From: Acetobacteraceae bacterium
Lineage (GTDB): Bacteria > Pseudomonadota > Alphaproteobacteria > Acetobacterales > Acetobacteraceae
Direction: 5' to 3'
Assembly: GCA_003164135.1 (NCBI GenBank)
Contig: PLSD01000089.1
Span: 1 to 64,000 of the forward strand
Length of the DNA: 64,000 bases
Made by a program: the position numbers and the translations under genes. Every line of letters begins with the position of its first letter. The stretch's first letter is position 1. The notes beneath the pieces are model-generated. The model worked only from the letters and a program-made list of their open reading frames with translations. It was not told the DNA's origin and made no database searches. Positions 9,811 through 18,980 of this stretch are shown piece after piece.

Positions 9811-10202
9811 AGCATTCCTACGAACTGCGCGTGTATTACCAGGACACCGATGCCGGGGGCATTGTGTATCACGCCAATTACCTCGCGTTTGCCGAGCGGG
9901 CGCGCACGGAGGCCCTGCGCGAGCGGGGTGCCCCGCATGCGATAATGGTGGGCGAGCATGGCGTTATGTTTGTGGTGCGGCGCGTCAATTTGCACTATCA
10001 GCGGCCCGCGCGGCTGGAGGATGTGATTCGGATCGAGACCGAATTTCACGAGGTCAGCGGCGCATCGGTAACGTTACTTCAACATTTCTGGCGAGACAGC
10101 GACTCGCTGGCCGTGCTGGAGCTTGGCCTGGGTTGCATTCGCGTGTCCGACGGCAGAGCCGCGCGGATACCGGCGGATTGGGCGAGAAAATTAAGGGCAT
10201 AA
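9807..10202 (+). CDS. ybgC: YbgC-type acyl-CoA thioesterase of the Tol-Pal cluster
   Basis: 131-residue hot-dog-fold thioesterase. The signature '[17 protein letters not shown]' contains the catalytic Asp and is diagnostic of the 4-hydroxybenzoyl-CoA thioesterase/YbgC subfamily. YbgC hydrolyses acyl-CoA and is almost always encoded just before tolQ, as here. Start TTG 9807 overlaps the ruvB stop (TTGA), giving a protein beginning '[12 protein letters not shown]', the expected N-terminus. Confidence 0.93.
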   Translation: MKHSYELRVYYQDTDAGGIVYHANYLAFAERARTEALRERGAPHAIMVGEHGVMFVVRRVNLHYQRPARLEDVIRIETEFHEVSGASVTLLQHFWRDSDSLAVLELGLGCIRVSDGRAARIPADWARKLRA

Positions 10203-10214
10203 GGGGATAGAATT

Positions 10215-10931
10215 TTGGATCAAACGGTAGACACGGCGGCATTGGCCGCGCCCGCGTCGAATCTGTCGCTATGGGGGCTGTTCACGCAGGCCGATATCGT
10301 GGTGCAGCTGGTGATGCTGATCCTGCTGCTCGCCAGCGTGTGGGTTTGGGCGATCATCATCGAGAAAACGATCACCACCCGCCGCATTACGCGTGAGGCG
10401 AATGCCTTTGAGGACGCGTTCTGGTCCGGTGGCAGCCTGGATGACCTTTATACTGCCGAGGGGGCGGATCCGAGCAATCCGATCGCCGCCGTGTTTGGCG
10501 CCGCGATGAGCGAGTGGAAGCGCAGCGTGCGGATTTCCGGCGTGGATATCGGGCTGACCGCGGTTAAGGAACGGATCGACCGCGCCATGAACGTGACCAT
10601 TATGCGCGAGATGGACCGGCTGGAACGCTGGATGATCTTCCTCGCCTCCGTGGGTGCGACGGCGCCGTTCGTCGGTCTGTTTGGTACCGTTTGGGGTATT
10701 ATGCACTCGTTCTCGGCCATCGCCGCCATGCACAACACGGACCTTGCCGTGGTGGCGCCGGGCATTGCCGAGGCGCTGTTCGCCACTGCCATGGGCCTTG
10801 TCGCCGCTATTCCCGCGGTGCTGGCCTATAATAAGATCAGCAACGATCTTTCACGCTTTGCCAGCCGGCTGGAGGGGTTTGGTTCGGAGTTCTCCGCCAT
10901 TCTCTCGCGCCAGGCAGAGGAGCGTAAGTAA
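10215..10931 (+). CDS. tolQ: Tol-Pal system proton-channel subunit TolQ
   Basis: 238 residues, inner-membrane MotA/ExbB/TolQ family. With TolR it forms the proton-driven stator energising TolA, needed for outer-membrane constriction at division. Three hydrophobic segments are visible (about residues 28-48, 139-160 and 175-195), with the conserved 'GATAPFVGLFGTVWGIMHSF' between the last two. TTG start at 10215 after AAGGGGATAGAAT, a start region almost identical to that of tolA. tolR follows immediately. Confidence 0.96.
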   Translation: MDQTVDTAALAAPASNLSLWGLFTQADIVVQLVMLILLLASVWVWAIIIEKTITTRRITREANAFEDAFWSGGSLDDLYTAEGADPSNPIAAVFGAAMSEWKRSVRISGVDIGLTAVKERIDRAMNVTIMREMDRLERWMIFLASVGATAPFVGLFGTVWGIMHSFSAIAAMHNTDLAVVAPGIAEALFATAMGLVAAIPAVLAYNKISNDLSRFASRLEGFGSEFSAILSRQAEERK

Positions 10932-11366
10932 ATGGCCGGCGGCATGATCGGCCCCGGAAACGGCCGGCGACGTTACCGGCCGATGGCGGACATCAACGTC
11001 ACCCCGCTGGTGGACGTGATGCTGGTGCTGCTGATCGTGTTCATGATTACGGCGCCGATGATTACCTCGGCCGTGAACGTGAACCTGCCGCAGGCCAGCG
11101 CCAAGGCGGCGAGCAATGATTCCAAGCCGATTACCATCACCGTGAACGCGCAGGACCAGATTTTCCTGCAGAATTCGCAGGTGCAGTTGACCGGTCTGGT
11201 CGCAACCTTACAGCAGATTTCGCAGAATAATCCGGACGAGCGGATTTTTGTGCGCGGCGACAAGGACGTGAGCTACGGCGACATGCTGCAGGTGATGGCG
11301 ACCATTACCCAGGGCGGTTTCACCAAAGTGGCGCTGCTCGCCCAACAACCCACCACTGGCCAGTAA
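10932..11366 (+). CDS. tolR: Tol-Pal system protein TolR
   Basis: 144 residues, ExbD/TolR family. One transmembrane helix (about 25-45, 'PLVDVMLVLLIVFMITAPMI') contains the Asp that takes part in proton translocation. A periplasmic domain ('ITITVNAQDQIFLQN...VFVRGDK'-like) follows. It starts directly after the tolQ stop with SD GAGCGTAAG. The partner is TolQ; the pair energises TolA. Confidence 0.95.
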   Translation: MAGGMIGPGNGRRRYRPMADINVTPLVDVMLVLLIVFMITAPMITSAVNVNLPQASAKAASNDSKPITITVNAQDQIFLQNSQVQLTGLVATLQQISQNNPDERIFVRGDKDVSYGDMLQVMATITQGGFTKVALLAQQPTTGQ

Positions 11367-11392
11367 GCGGCGCGCGGAGAGGGGATAGCATT

Positions 11393-12345
<953 letters not shown>

Positions 12346-12349
<4 letters not shown>

Positions 12350-12555
12350 TCGCGAAATTGCAGGGTAGGGGTGATACTGTGGGCACGGTGCGTGCGGCCA
12401 AAGTGGAATCGCGCGACCAGGGCAGACTGGAGCAACCTATTTTTGCCGCTTTTGCCCAGCAAGCAGTCCAGGCGCTGCTGAACCCGAAATGCGCGACACC
12501 GCCGCTGCCTAAAGATATGCTGGGCACGCCCCGGACGCTTTATTTTGAATTTTGA
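12346..12555 (+). CDS. stand-alone copy of the TolA C-terminal domain end (69 aa)
   Basis: Starts at an ATG overlapping the tolA TGA (ATGA) and encodes 69 residues. From about residue 9 it aligns with the last ~60 residues of the adjacent TolA: 'DTVGTVRAAKV' versus 'DPTGTVRQAVV', 'QPIFAAFAQQAVQALLNPKCATPPLP' versus 'DPIFNAYANDAINAVMNVQCATLPLP', ending 'LYFEF' versus 'LFNF'. It has no signal or anchor and lacks the first half of the domain, including the partner cysteine. It looks like a partial tandem duplication of tolA kept as an open frame. It could be translated by coupling, be a decaying copy, or be reached by frameshift at the tolA end. Confidence 0.6.
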
Positions 12556-12576
12556 CTTTAGCTTTAAGAGGTACTC

Positions 12577-13980
12577 ATGACGCGTTTTAAAATTCAGCCC
12601 CTCTCCCGCCGTGGTATTCTTGGTGCTGGCGCTGCTACGTTCATAGCACCCAGAGCCTTTGCGCAGAGCGCCCTGGGTGGCGATGACACCACCGCCGCTC
12701 CCGCGCCGGCGGCTTCAGGCGGCAATAATGGTCCGGCGATCAGCGTCTCCGGCGCGCAGAGTGCGCCTATCCCTATCGCGGTGGCGCCGTTCACTGACCC
12801 GACCGGCAATCCCTCGCAGTATGGGGGCCAGATTACCGGGGTGCTGAGCGACGACCTTGGGCATTCCGGGCTGTTCCGGCCCATTGATCCCACGAGCTTT
12901 GTGCCAAATTCGGTCGCCAACGGTACGCCGGTGTGGCAGAATTGGAGCATTCTGGGCGCGCAGGCGCTGATTACCGGCGATGTTGCCGACCAGGGTGGCG
13001 GCCAGCTGCGGGTGGAGTTCCGGCTGTGGAACGTGGCGCAGCAGGCGCAGGTGCAGGGCACCGCTTATACTACCACGGTCGATAACTGGCGGCGGATCGC
13101 GCATATCATCGGCGATGTCGTGTATCAGCAGATGATCGGCGAGAAGGGGTATTTCGATTCGCGGGTTGCGTATATTTCGGAGGCCGGATCGACCACCAGC
13201 CCGGTGAAACGGCTGGCGGTGATGGATTATGACGGGGCGAATAACCAGTTCCTCACCGATGGGTCCTCGATGGCGCTGTCGCCGGAGTATAACCCGGCCC
13301 GCCAGCAGCTGGCCTTTGTGAGCTATCAGTCCAACAACCCGCGCGTCTATTTGTTCAACCTGCAAACGGGTTCGGAACGGCTGGTTGGTGGCTTTGGCGA
13401 CCTTAGCATTGGGCCGAAATTCTCGCCCGACGGGAATTCGCTGCTGATGTCGGTGTCGCGCAATGGCGGGGCGGCGATTGTGCGCATGAGCGCGGACGGC
13501 GGCGGGATGACCGAGCTGACTAACTATGCCTCGATCAATGTGTCGCCCAGCTTCTCGCCGGATGGTTCGCAGATTGTTTTCAACTCCGACCGTGACGGCA
13601 ACCAGCAGCTTTTTGTGATGAACGCGGATGGCTCGGGCGCCAAGCGGATCAGCTTTGGCGCCGGGCGCTATGCGGAGCCGGCGTGGTCGCCGCGCGGCGA
13701 CCTGATTTGCTACACCTTCTGGGGCAGCGATGTCGGCGGGTTTTCGATCGGTGTGATGGCGCCGGACGGCTCGGGCGAGCGGATTCTCAGCCAAGGGTTC
13801 CTGGTGGAAAGTGCCAGCTTTTGCCCGAACGGCCGGGTCATTATGTTCTACCGCCAGACGCCGACGCCCGATGGGCACAACTCCCGCCTGGTGACCATCG
13901 GAATCGACGGTTTCAATGAGCGGTTGGTAGATACGCCTTCCAACGCGTCCGATCCTTCATGGGGGCCGCTGCTGGCGTAA
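12577..13980 (+). CDS. tolB: Tol-Pal system periplasmic protein TolB
   Basis: 467 residues. The N-terminal 'LSRRGILGAGAATFIAPRAFA' has two arginines before a short hydrophobic stretch, a Tat-like export signal ending at 'AFA-Q'. A TolB N-domain (about 45-190) precedes a six-bladed WD40-like propeller with repeated 'SPxFSPDGSQIVFxSDRDG' blades. TolB shuttles between TolA, Pal and porins in the periplasm. It is the last tol gene here; pal, which normally follows, is absent. Start ATG 12577 after AAGAGG. Confidence 0.95.
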   Translation: MTRFKIQPLSRRGILGAGAATFIAPRAFAQSALGGDDTTAAPAPAASGGNNGPAISVSGAQSAPIPIAVAPFTDPTGNPSQYGGQITGVLSDDLGHSGLFRPIDPTSFVPNSVANGTPVWQNWSILGAQALITGDVADQGGGQLRVEFRLWNVAQQAQVQGTAYTTTVDNWRRIAHIIGDVVYQQMIGEKGYFDSRVAYISEAGSTTSPVKRLAVMDYDGANNQFLTDGSSMALSPEYNPARQQLAFVSYQSNNPRVYLFNLQTGSERLVGGFGDLSIGPKFSPDGNSLLMSVSRNGGAAIVRMSADGGGMTELTNYASINVSPSFSPDGSQIVFNSDRDGNQQLFVMNADGSGAKRISFGAGRYAEPAWSPRGDLICYTFWGSDVGGFSIGVMAPDGSGERILSQGFLVESASFCPNGRVIMFYRQTPTPDGHNSRLVTIGIDGFNERLVDTPSNASDPSWGPLLA

Positions 13981-14103
13981 ATGGCCGAGCGATTTTTTTA
14001 GGCGCTATTTTTCAGCGGGGGGCAGTGACACTGTCCCCCGCGGGCACGTTCAAGACTTATGGTGCACTGCGCATAGCCGGTCTGCGTTTCAGGGTTGGCT
14101 TAT

Positions 14104-14117
14104 TTGATCAATGTCAA
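14104..14117 (+). promoter_or_regulatory. FNR/FixK-type box upstream of ompW-like gene
   Basis: TTGATCAATGTCAA matches the TTGA-N6-TCAA consensus of CRP/FNR-family anaerobic regulators. Its centre is 41.5 nt before position 14152. With a class II geometry the -10 hexamer would be TATTCG (14140-14145), leaving a 27-nt leader with a GGGAGA ribosome site before ATG 14179. FNR control of ompW is known in E. coli. Confidence 0.6.
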
Positions 14118-14178
14118 ATTTCTTACGCGGGGGGCGGCGTATTCGAATCACGTCGTCAACAAAACTGGGAGACTAATT

Positions 14179-14847
14179 ATGACAACCTCATTCCGCCTCG
14201 GCTTGGCTGGCCTGCTGGCCGCGACAATGTTTAGCCCTGCCGTGGCGCAAAGCTATTTCTCCGGCCCGACCGGCTACCAGGCTGGCGACGTGCTGGTGCA
14301 TGCAAGCGTGATCGGCGTGATTCCGGAAGATTTCAACAGCCATGTGCGCGTGGGCCAAGGTGTTGTTTCGGGTGAGCATGTGAGCGTCAGCGCTGGCATT
14401 TCGCCGGAAGTCGACGGTTCGTATTTCTTCACGCCGAGCCTGTCGCTTGAAGTGATCGCCGCCACCACCCGCCACAATGTTAAGATCACCGGCCCGGCGA
14501 ACCTCAAGATTGGCAGCAGCTGGGTGCTGCCGCCGACCGTGACCCTGCAGTACCATCTGCCGATCATTGACGGCATTCGCCCGTATGCCGGCCTTGGCCT
14601 GACGGTTGCGTTCTTCTACGACCCGCATGCCGCTGCAGGCTGGTCGAAGGTTGGTGGTTTCTCAACCGGCATTGGCCCGTCGCTGGACGCTGGTTTTGAC
14701 GTTCCCATCACCGGCAACTGGTTCGCCAATGTCGACGTGAAGCAGATCTTTATCGTGACCGGCACCCATGTGAACCACGGCTTTGCTGGCGCGGTTACCG
14801 AGCTTGACCCGACCGTTGTCGGCGCTGGCGTGGGCTACCTGTTCTAA
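14179..14847 (+). CDS. ompW: OmpW-family outer membrane protein
   Basis: 222 residues with a classical signal peptide ('FRLGLAGLLAATMFSPAVAQ') and an eight-stranded barrel pattern. 'GDVLVHASVIGVIPED' near the start, 'PPTVTLQYHLP...IRPYAGLGL' in the middle and a C-terminal 'VGAGVGYLF' ending in Phe are typical of OmpW. OmpW forms a small hydrophobic channel in the outer membrane. ATG 14179 is preferred over upstream in-frame codons because GGGAGA precedes it and the signal peptide starts there. It occupies the place where pal normally follows tolB. It has its own FNR-type box and terminator, so it is probably a single-gene unit. Confidence 0.88.
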   Translation: MTTSFRLGLAGLLAATMFSPAVAQSYFSGPTGYQAGDVLVHASVIGVIPEDFNSHVRVGQGVVSGEHVSVSAGISPEVDGSYFFTPSLSLEVIAATTRHNVKITGPANLKIGSSWVLPPTVTLQYHLPIIDGIRPYAGLGLTVAFFYDPHAAAGWSKVGGFSTGIGPSLDAGFDVPITGNWFANVDVKQIFIVTGTHVNHGFAGAVTELDPTVVGAGVGYLF

Positions 14848-14876
14848 GCCATTACGCGTAAGCTTGGCTGATAAGA

Positions 14877-14909
14877 GGGGTTGGACCGCAAGGTTCAGCC
14901 CCTTTTTTT
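14877..14909 (+). terminator. intrinsic terminator after ompW
   Basis: Eleven-pair stem GGGGTTGGACC / GGTTCAGCCCC (two G-U pairs) with a GCAA tetraloop, followed by seven T. Confidence 0.85.
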
Positions 14910-15017
14910 GTATGCCGCCTTGCAATTGGGCGGCTGATTTGCGATACGGCGCGCGTCGGCATAGTGCCGATAATTCACACGCAGGGCGCTTATCCTTGGG
15001 GGAACCCACGGTCCGGT

Positions 15018-15032
15018 GCTGAGAGGCTCAGC
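15018..15032 (+). promoter_or_regulatory. hairpin in rpsB leader
   Basis: Perfect 6-bp hairpin GCTGAG-AGG-CTCAGC about 40 nt upstream of the rpsB start. S2 autoregulates its operon in many bacteria through leader structures. Whether this hairpin does so is unknown. Confidence 0.25.
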
Positions 15033-15072
15033 CCTGCGGAGGTTTTAACCGGATTTTTGGAGAAGTTTTGCC

Positions 15073-15849
15073 ATGGCATTACCTGAAGTTTCACTGCGTC
15101 ACCTGCTCGAATCGGGCGTCCATTTCGGCCATCACACGCGCCGCTGGAACCCGCGCATGGCGCCGTACCTGTTTGGCGTGCGCAACCAGGTGCACATTAT
15201 TGACCTGCAGCAGACCGTACCGCTGCTTGAGCGCGCCCTTAAAGCCGTGCGCGACGTGACCGCTGGCGGTGGCCGCGTGCTGTTCGTTGGCACCAAGCGC
15301 GCCGCGGCTGACTATGTTGCAGAATCCGCGCAGCGTTGCGGCCAGTATTACGTGAACCACCGTTGGCTCGGCGGCATGCTGACCAACTGGAAGACCATCA
15401 CCGGTTCGATCAAGCGCCTGCGCCAGATGGACGAGCTGCTGGCCGGCGACGTCCATGGCCTGACCAAAAAGGAAATCCTGAACCTGACGCGCGACCGCGA
15501 GAAGCTGGAACGCGCTCTGGGCGGCATCAAGGACATGGGCGGCCTGCCGGACATCCTGTTCATCATCGACACCAACAAGGAGAAGCTCGCGGTTGAGGAA
15601 GCCACCAAGCTCGGCATTCCGGTCATCGCGATCCTCGACTCCAACTCCGACCCCACGGGCGTGACCTTCCCGGTTCCGGGCAATGACGACGCGATCCGCG
15701 CCATCACTTTGTACTGTGACCTGATCGCCGGCGCCGTGCTGGATGGCATCAGCGCCGAGCTGGGTTCTTCGGGAATCGACCATGGCGCTGCCGCCGAGCC
15801 GATCCTGGAAGCCCTGCCGGAACCCATTGAGTCTTCCGTTCAAGCCTAA
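15073..15849 (+). CDS. rpsB: 30S ribosomal protein S2
   Basis: 258 residues. '[28 protein letters not shown]' is the S2 N-terminal signature, and '[14 protein letters not shown]'-like and '[13 protein letters not shown]' segments follow. S2 sits on the back of the 30S subunit and is required for loading S1. ATG 15073 follows GGAGAAG. It is co-transcribed with tsf, 11 nt downstream, the standard rpsB-tsf operon. Confidence 0.98.
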   Translation: MALPEVSLRHLLESGVHFGHHTRRWNPRMAPYLFGVRNQVHIIDLQQTVPLLERALKAVRDVTAGGGRVLFVGTKRAAADYVAESAQRCGQYYVNHRWLGGMLTNWKTITGSIKRLRQMDELLAGDVHGLTKKEILNLTRDREKLERALGGIKDMGGLPDILFIIDTNKEKLAVEEATKLGIPVIAILDSNSDPTGVTFPVPGNDDAIRAITLYCDLIAGAVLDGISAELGSSGIDHGAAAEPILEALPEPIESSVQA

Positions 15850-15860
15850 GGAGCAGAAAC

Positions 15861-16766
15861 ATGGCTGAAATTACCGCGGCGCTGGTGAAAGACCTGCGCG
15901 AGACGACCGGCGCCGGCATGATGGATTGCAAGAAGGCGCTGGTGGAAAGCGATGGCGACATTCAGGGCGCCATCGACTGGCTGCGCAAGAAGGGGCTCTC
16001 TGCCGCCGCCAAGAAATCCGGCCGCGTGGCGTCCGAAGGTCTGGTTGGTGTCGCTCTGGCCCCCGGCAAGGCGGCGATGGTTGAAATCAACGCCGAGACG
16101 GACTTCGTTGCTCGCAACGAGGCGTTTCAGGAGTTTGTTGAGACCGTCGCCAAGCTGGCGCTGGAAACCGGTGAAGATGTGGAGGCCCTGAAGGCCGCCG
16201 CTTATCCAGGTACCGGCCGTACCGTTGCCGAGGAAATCGTGCATCTGGTTGCCACCATCGGCGAGAACATGACCGTGCGCCGTGTTGCCGTCATCGAAGT
16301 GCCGGGTGGCGTTGCTGCTGCCTATATCCACGGTGCGCTGAAGCCGGGCCTGGGCAAGATCGGCGTTATCGTCGGGCTTTCGGGCAAGGCGGATGAGGCG
16401 ATCGAGACGCTGGGCAAGCAGATCGGCATGCATGTGGCCGCGACTCGCCCCGACGCGCTTTCCATTACCGAGGTCGACCCGGCCACGCTGGAACGCGAGA
16501 AGGCCGTGCTCTCCGACCAGGCTCGCGCCTCCGGCAAGCCGGAAGCGATTATCGAGAAGATGGTCGAAGGCCGCGTGAAGAAGTTCTACGAGGACGTGGT
16601 ACTGCTTGAGCAGGTCTGGGTGCATGACGGCGAGAGCAAGGTGAAGGCTGTGGTCGAGAAGGCTGGCGCGAAGATTACCCGTTTCGTGCGCTTCCATCTC
16701 GGCGAGGGCATTGAGAAGGAAGTCACCGATTTCGCGGCGGAAGTTGCGGCGGCGGCTGGGGTTTAA
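15861..16766 (+). CDS. tsf: translation elongation factor Ts
   Basis: 301 residues, nucleotide-exchange factor for EF-Tu. The UBA-like N-terminus '[21 protein letters not shown]' and core motif '[17 protein letters not shown]' are present. AAGGAG ribosome site. It ends before a strong terminator (16791-16829), closing the rpsB-tsf operon. Confidence 0.98.
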   Translation: MAEITAALVKDLRETTGAGMMDCKKALVESDGDIQGAIDWLRKKGLSAAAKKSGRVASEGLVGVALAPGKAAMVEINAETDFVARNEAFQEFVETVAKLALETGEDVEALKAAAYPGTGRTVAEEIVHLVATIGENMTVRRVAVIEVPGGVAAAYIHGALKPGLGKIGVIVGLSGKADEAIETLGKQIGMHVAATRPDALSITEVDPATLEREKAVLSDQARASGKPEAIIEKMVEGRVKKFYEDVVLLEQVWVHDGESKVKAVVEKAGAKITRFVRFHLGEGIEKEVTDFAAEVAAAAGV

Positions 16767-16790
16767 GAGACTCCATAGCTAGGCTATGCA

Positions 16791-16829
16791 GGGGCGGTTC
16801 AGGCTAATGGCCTGAACCGCCCCTTTTCT
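16791..16829 (+). terminator. intrinsic terminator after tsf
   Basis: Perfect 14-bp stem GGGGCGGTTCAGGC with its complement, 5-nt loop TAATG, followed by TTTTCTTT. Confidence 0.9.
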
Positions 16830-16859
16830 TTAGAAGCCGCTCACCTGTATGGATGTTTC

Positions 16860-17588
16860 ATGACCTCGATTCCTCAATATAAGCGCGTGCTGCTCAAAGT
16901 CTCCGGCGAGGCCCTGATGGGTAAGCGGGAGTATGGCCTGGACAACGACACGGTGAACGCCATCGCCGCCGATGTCGGCGACGTGGTGGCCATGGGAGTG
17001 GAGGTTTCCCTGGTCATCGGCGGGGGCAATATTTTCCGCGGCGTGGCGGGGGCGGCCAGCGGGATGGACCGCGCGCAGGCGGATTACATGGGCATGCTGG
17101 CGACCGTGATGAACGCGCTGGCCATGCAGTCCGCGCTGGAGCGGCGCGGCGTGCCGACGCGGGTGCAGTCGGCGATTCCCATGGCTTCGGTCTGTGAACC
17201 CTATATCCGCCGGCGTGCCGAGCGGCATATGGAAAAGGGCAGGGTGGTGATTTTCGCCGCCGGCACCGGCAACCCGTTTTTCACCACCGACACCGCGGCG
17301 GCGCTGAGGGCGGCCGAGATGAAGTGCGATGCGCTGCTGAAGGGCACGCAAGTGGACGGCGTGTACTCCGCCGATCCGCGCAAAGTGCAAAATGCCGAAC
17401 GCTTCGAGACGCTGACGTATCTTGACGTATTGTCGCGGGATTTGAATGTGATGGATGCTTCGGCCATCAGCCTTTCACGCGAGAATAAACTGCCGATCGT
17501 TGTTTTTAACATCCATGCGCCAGGAGCTTTCGCCGCGGTGATGCGCGGCGAGGGGCTGTTCACCCGGATCGTGGAACCGAACCAGTAA
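16860..17588 (+). CDS. pyrH: UMP kinase
   Basis: 242 residues, amino-acid-kinase fold enzyme that phosphorylates UMP to UDP, unrelated to eukaryotic UMP/CMP kinase. Seen: '[14 protein letters not shown]' phosphate-binding start, '[10 protein letters not shown]', '[20 protein letters not shown]' and '[13 protein letters not shown]'. It starts 31 nt after the tsf terminator, so it begins a new unit with frr 10 nt downstream. Confidence 0.97.
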   Translation: MTSIPQYKRVLLKVSGEALMGKREYGLDNDTVNAIAADVGDVVAMGVEVSLVIGGGNIFRGVAGAASGMDRAQADYMGMLATVMNALAMQSALERRGVPTRVQSAIPMASVCEPYIRRRAERHMEKGRVVIFAAGTGNPFFTTDTAAALRAAEMKCDALLKGTQVDGVYSADPRKVQNAERFETLTYLDVLSRDLNVMDASAISLSRENKLPIVVFNIHAPGAFAAVMRGEGLFTRIVEPNQ

Positions 17589-17598
17589 GGACGGACAC

Positions 17599-18165
17599 AT
17601 GCCTGCCGATATTTCCGCGCTCAAAACCGACCTCACCCGCCGCATGGATGGCGCGCTGGAAGCGCTCCGCCGTGAATTCGGCGGGTTGCGCACAGGGCGC
17701 GCCAGCCCGGCGCTGTTCGACCCCATCAAGGTAGATGCCTATGGCCAGATGATGCCGATTAACCAGGTTGCCACCATTGCCGTGCCGGAATCGCGCATGT
17801 TGACCGTGCAGGTGTGGGACCGCTCCATGGTCAACTCCGTGGTGGCCGCCATCCGCGACTGCGGGCTAGGGCTGAACCCGCAGCCGGACGGACAGATGGT
17901 GCGCGTGCCGCTGCCGATGCTGACCGAGGAACGCCGCAACGAGTTGGCAAAAACCGCCGCCAAATATGCCGAGAACGCGCGCATTGCCGTGCGCGGCGTG
18001 CGGCGCGACGGCATGGAGCAGACCAAGGCGCTGCAAAAGAAGCATGAGATCAGCGAGGACGACGAGCGCGACTGGCTGGAGCAGATCCAGAAGCTGACCG
18101 ATGAGTACATTAAACGCCTCGACGCCAACTTGGCCGAGAAGGAAAAGGACATCCGCCAGGTCTGA
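17599..18165 (+). CDS. frr: ribosome recycling factor
   Basis: 188 residues. RRF splits post-termination ribosomes together with EF-G. The typical 'GLRTGRASPALFDPIKVDAYG' and 'PMLTEERRNELAKTAAKYAENARIAVR' blocks and the long C-terminal helix are present. AAGGACGG ribosome site, ATG 17599. A perfect 12-bp inverted repeat starts inside its stop codon. Confidence 0.98.
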   Translation: MPADISALKTDLTRRMDGALEALRREFGGLRTGRASPALFDPIKVDAYGQMMPINQVATIAVPESRMLTVQVWDRSMVNSVVAAIRDCGLGLNPQPDGQMVRVPLPMLTEERRNELAKTAAKYAENARIAVRGVRRDGMEQTKALQKKHEISEDDERDWLEQIQKLTDEYIKRLDANLAEKEKDIRQV

Positions 18166-18194
18166 GCATGATTGTTTATTATCAATCATGCTCA
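18163..18194. repeat. 12-bp perfect inverted repeat at frr stop codon
   Basis: TGAGCATGATTG (18163-18174) and its exact complement (18183-18194) are separated by the AT-rich loop TTTATTAT. The first bases are the frr TGA. No T-run follows, so it is not a standard intrinsic terminator. A second hairpin (18227-18249, GTTGAACCG/CGGTTCAGC) follows before uppS. Confidence 0.6.
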
Positions 18195-18268
18195 GCTGAT
18201 ATTCTGGCGAGCAATTTCATGGCTCAGTTGAACCGCCCCACGGTTCAGCTTCAAGCCATATTGCTCTG

Positions 18269-18979
18269 ATGTCTGATATTTTACCCCGCCAGGTCCCACT
18301 GCATGTGGCGATCATCATGGATGGCAACGGGCGCTGGGCTGCCGCACGCGGGTTGCCGCGGGTGGCCGGCCATCGTGAGGGTGCCAAAGCGGTTCGCCGC
18401 ACCATTGAGGCTGCGATTGAGCAAGGGGTGCGTTACCTTACGCTGTTCGCGTTTTCATCGGAGAACTGGCAGCGCCCGCCGGGGGAAGTGGCCGACCTGA
18501 CGTTTTTGCTGAAGCACTACCTGCGCAGCGAGTTGAACGAGATGCACGAGCAGGGGGTTTGCCTGAAGATTATCGGTGAGCGGGAGCGGTTTGGCCCGAA
18601 CCTGACCGAGGAACTGGCAGCCGCCGAGGACAAGACGGTGGGTAATACCAAGCTGACGCTGGTGATGGCGCTCTCCTACGGCGGGCGCGCGGATATTGTG
18701 GCGGCGGCGCGCAAGGCGATTGCCGCCGGCATGGCGCCGGAGGAGCTGACCGAGCAGAATTTTGCGGCGCTGCTGGCAACTGATGGTATTCCTGACCCGG
18801 ACCTGCTGATCCGCACCAGCGGCGAGGAGCGGATTTCGAACTTTTTGCTTTGGCAGACGGCGTATTCGGAATTGTTGTTCACCGATGTGCTGTGGCCGGA
18901 TTTTGGTGCCGGTGATTTTGCCGCGGCACTCGACGAATTTGCCACCAGGGAGCGGCGCTTTGGCGCACGCCCGGTCTGA
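18269..18979 (+). CDS. uppS: undecaprenyl diphosphate synthase
   Basis: 236 residues, cis-prenyltransferase that makes the C55 carrier for peptidoglycan and O-antigen. 'HVAIIMDGNGRWA' carries the catalytic Asp, and 'LTLFAFSSENWQRP' and 'DLLIRTSGEERISNFLLWQ' are conserved substrate/Mg motifs. ATG 18269 has only a weak ribosome site. It leads directly (1 nt) into cdsA. Confidence 0.97.
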   Translation: MSDILPRQVPLHVAIIMDGNGRWAAARGLPRVAGHREGAKAVRRTIEAAIEQGVRYLTLFAFSSENWQRPPGEVADLTFLLKHYLRSELNEMHEQGVCLKIIGERERFGPNLTEELAAAEDKTVGNTKLTLVMALSYGGRADIVAAARKAIAAGMAPEELTEQNFAALLATDGIPDPDLLIRTSGEERISNFLLWQTAYSELLFTDVLWPDFGAGDFAAALDEFATRERRFGARPV

Positions 18980-18980
18980 G

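Noticed and set aside
12715-13878. Long open frame (387 codons) on the minus strand opposite tolB
   Set aside because: Complete antisense overlap with a well-supported tolB; composition is a GC-rich shadow rich in Arg/His with no family signature.
18172-18185. TTGTTTATTATCAA near the frr end as an FNR box
   Set aside because: Mismatch in the first half-site and fully explained by the 12-bp inverted repeat around the frr stop.
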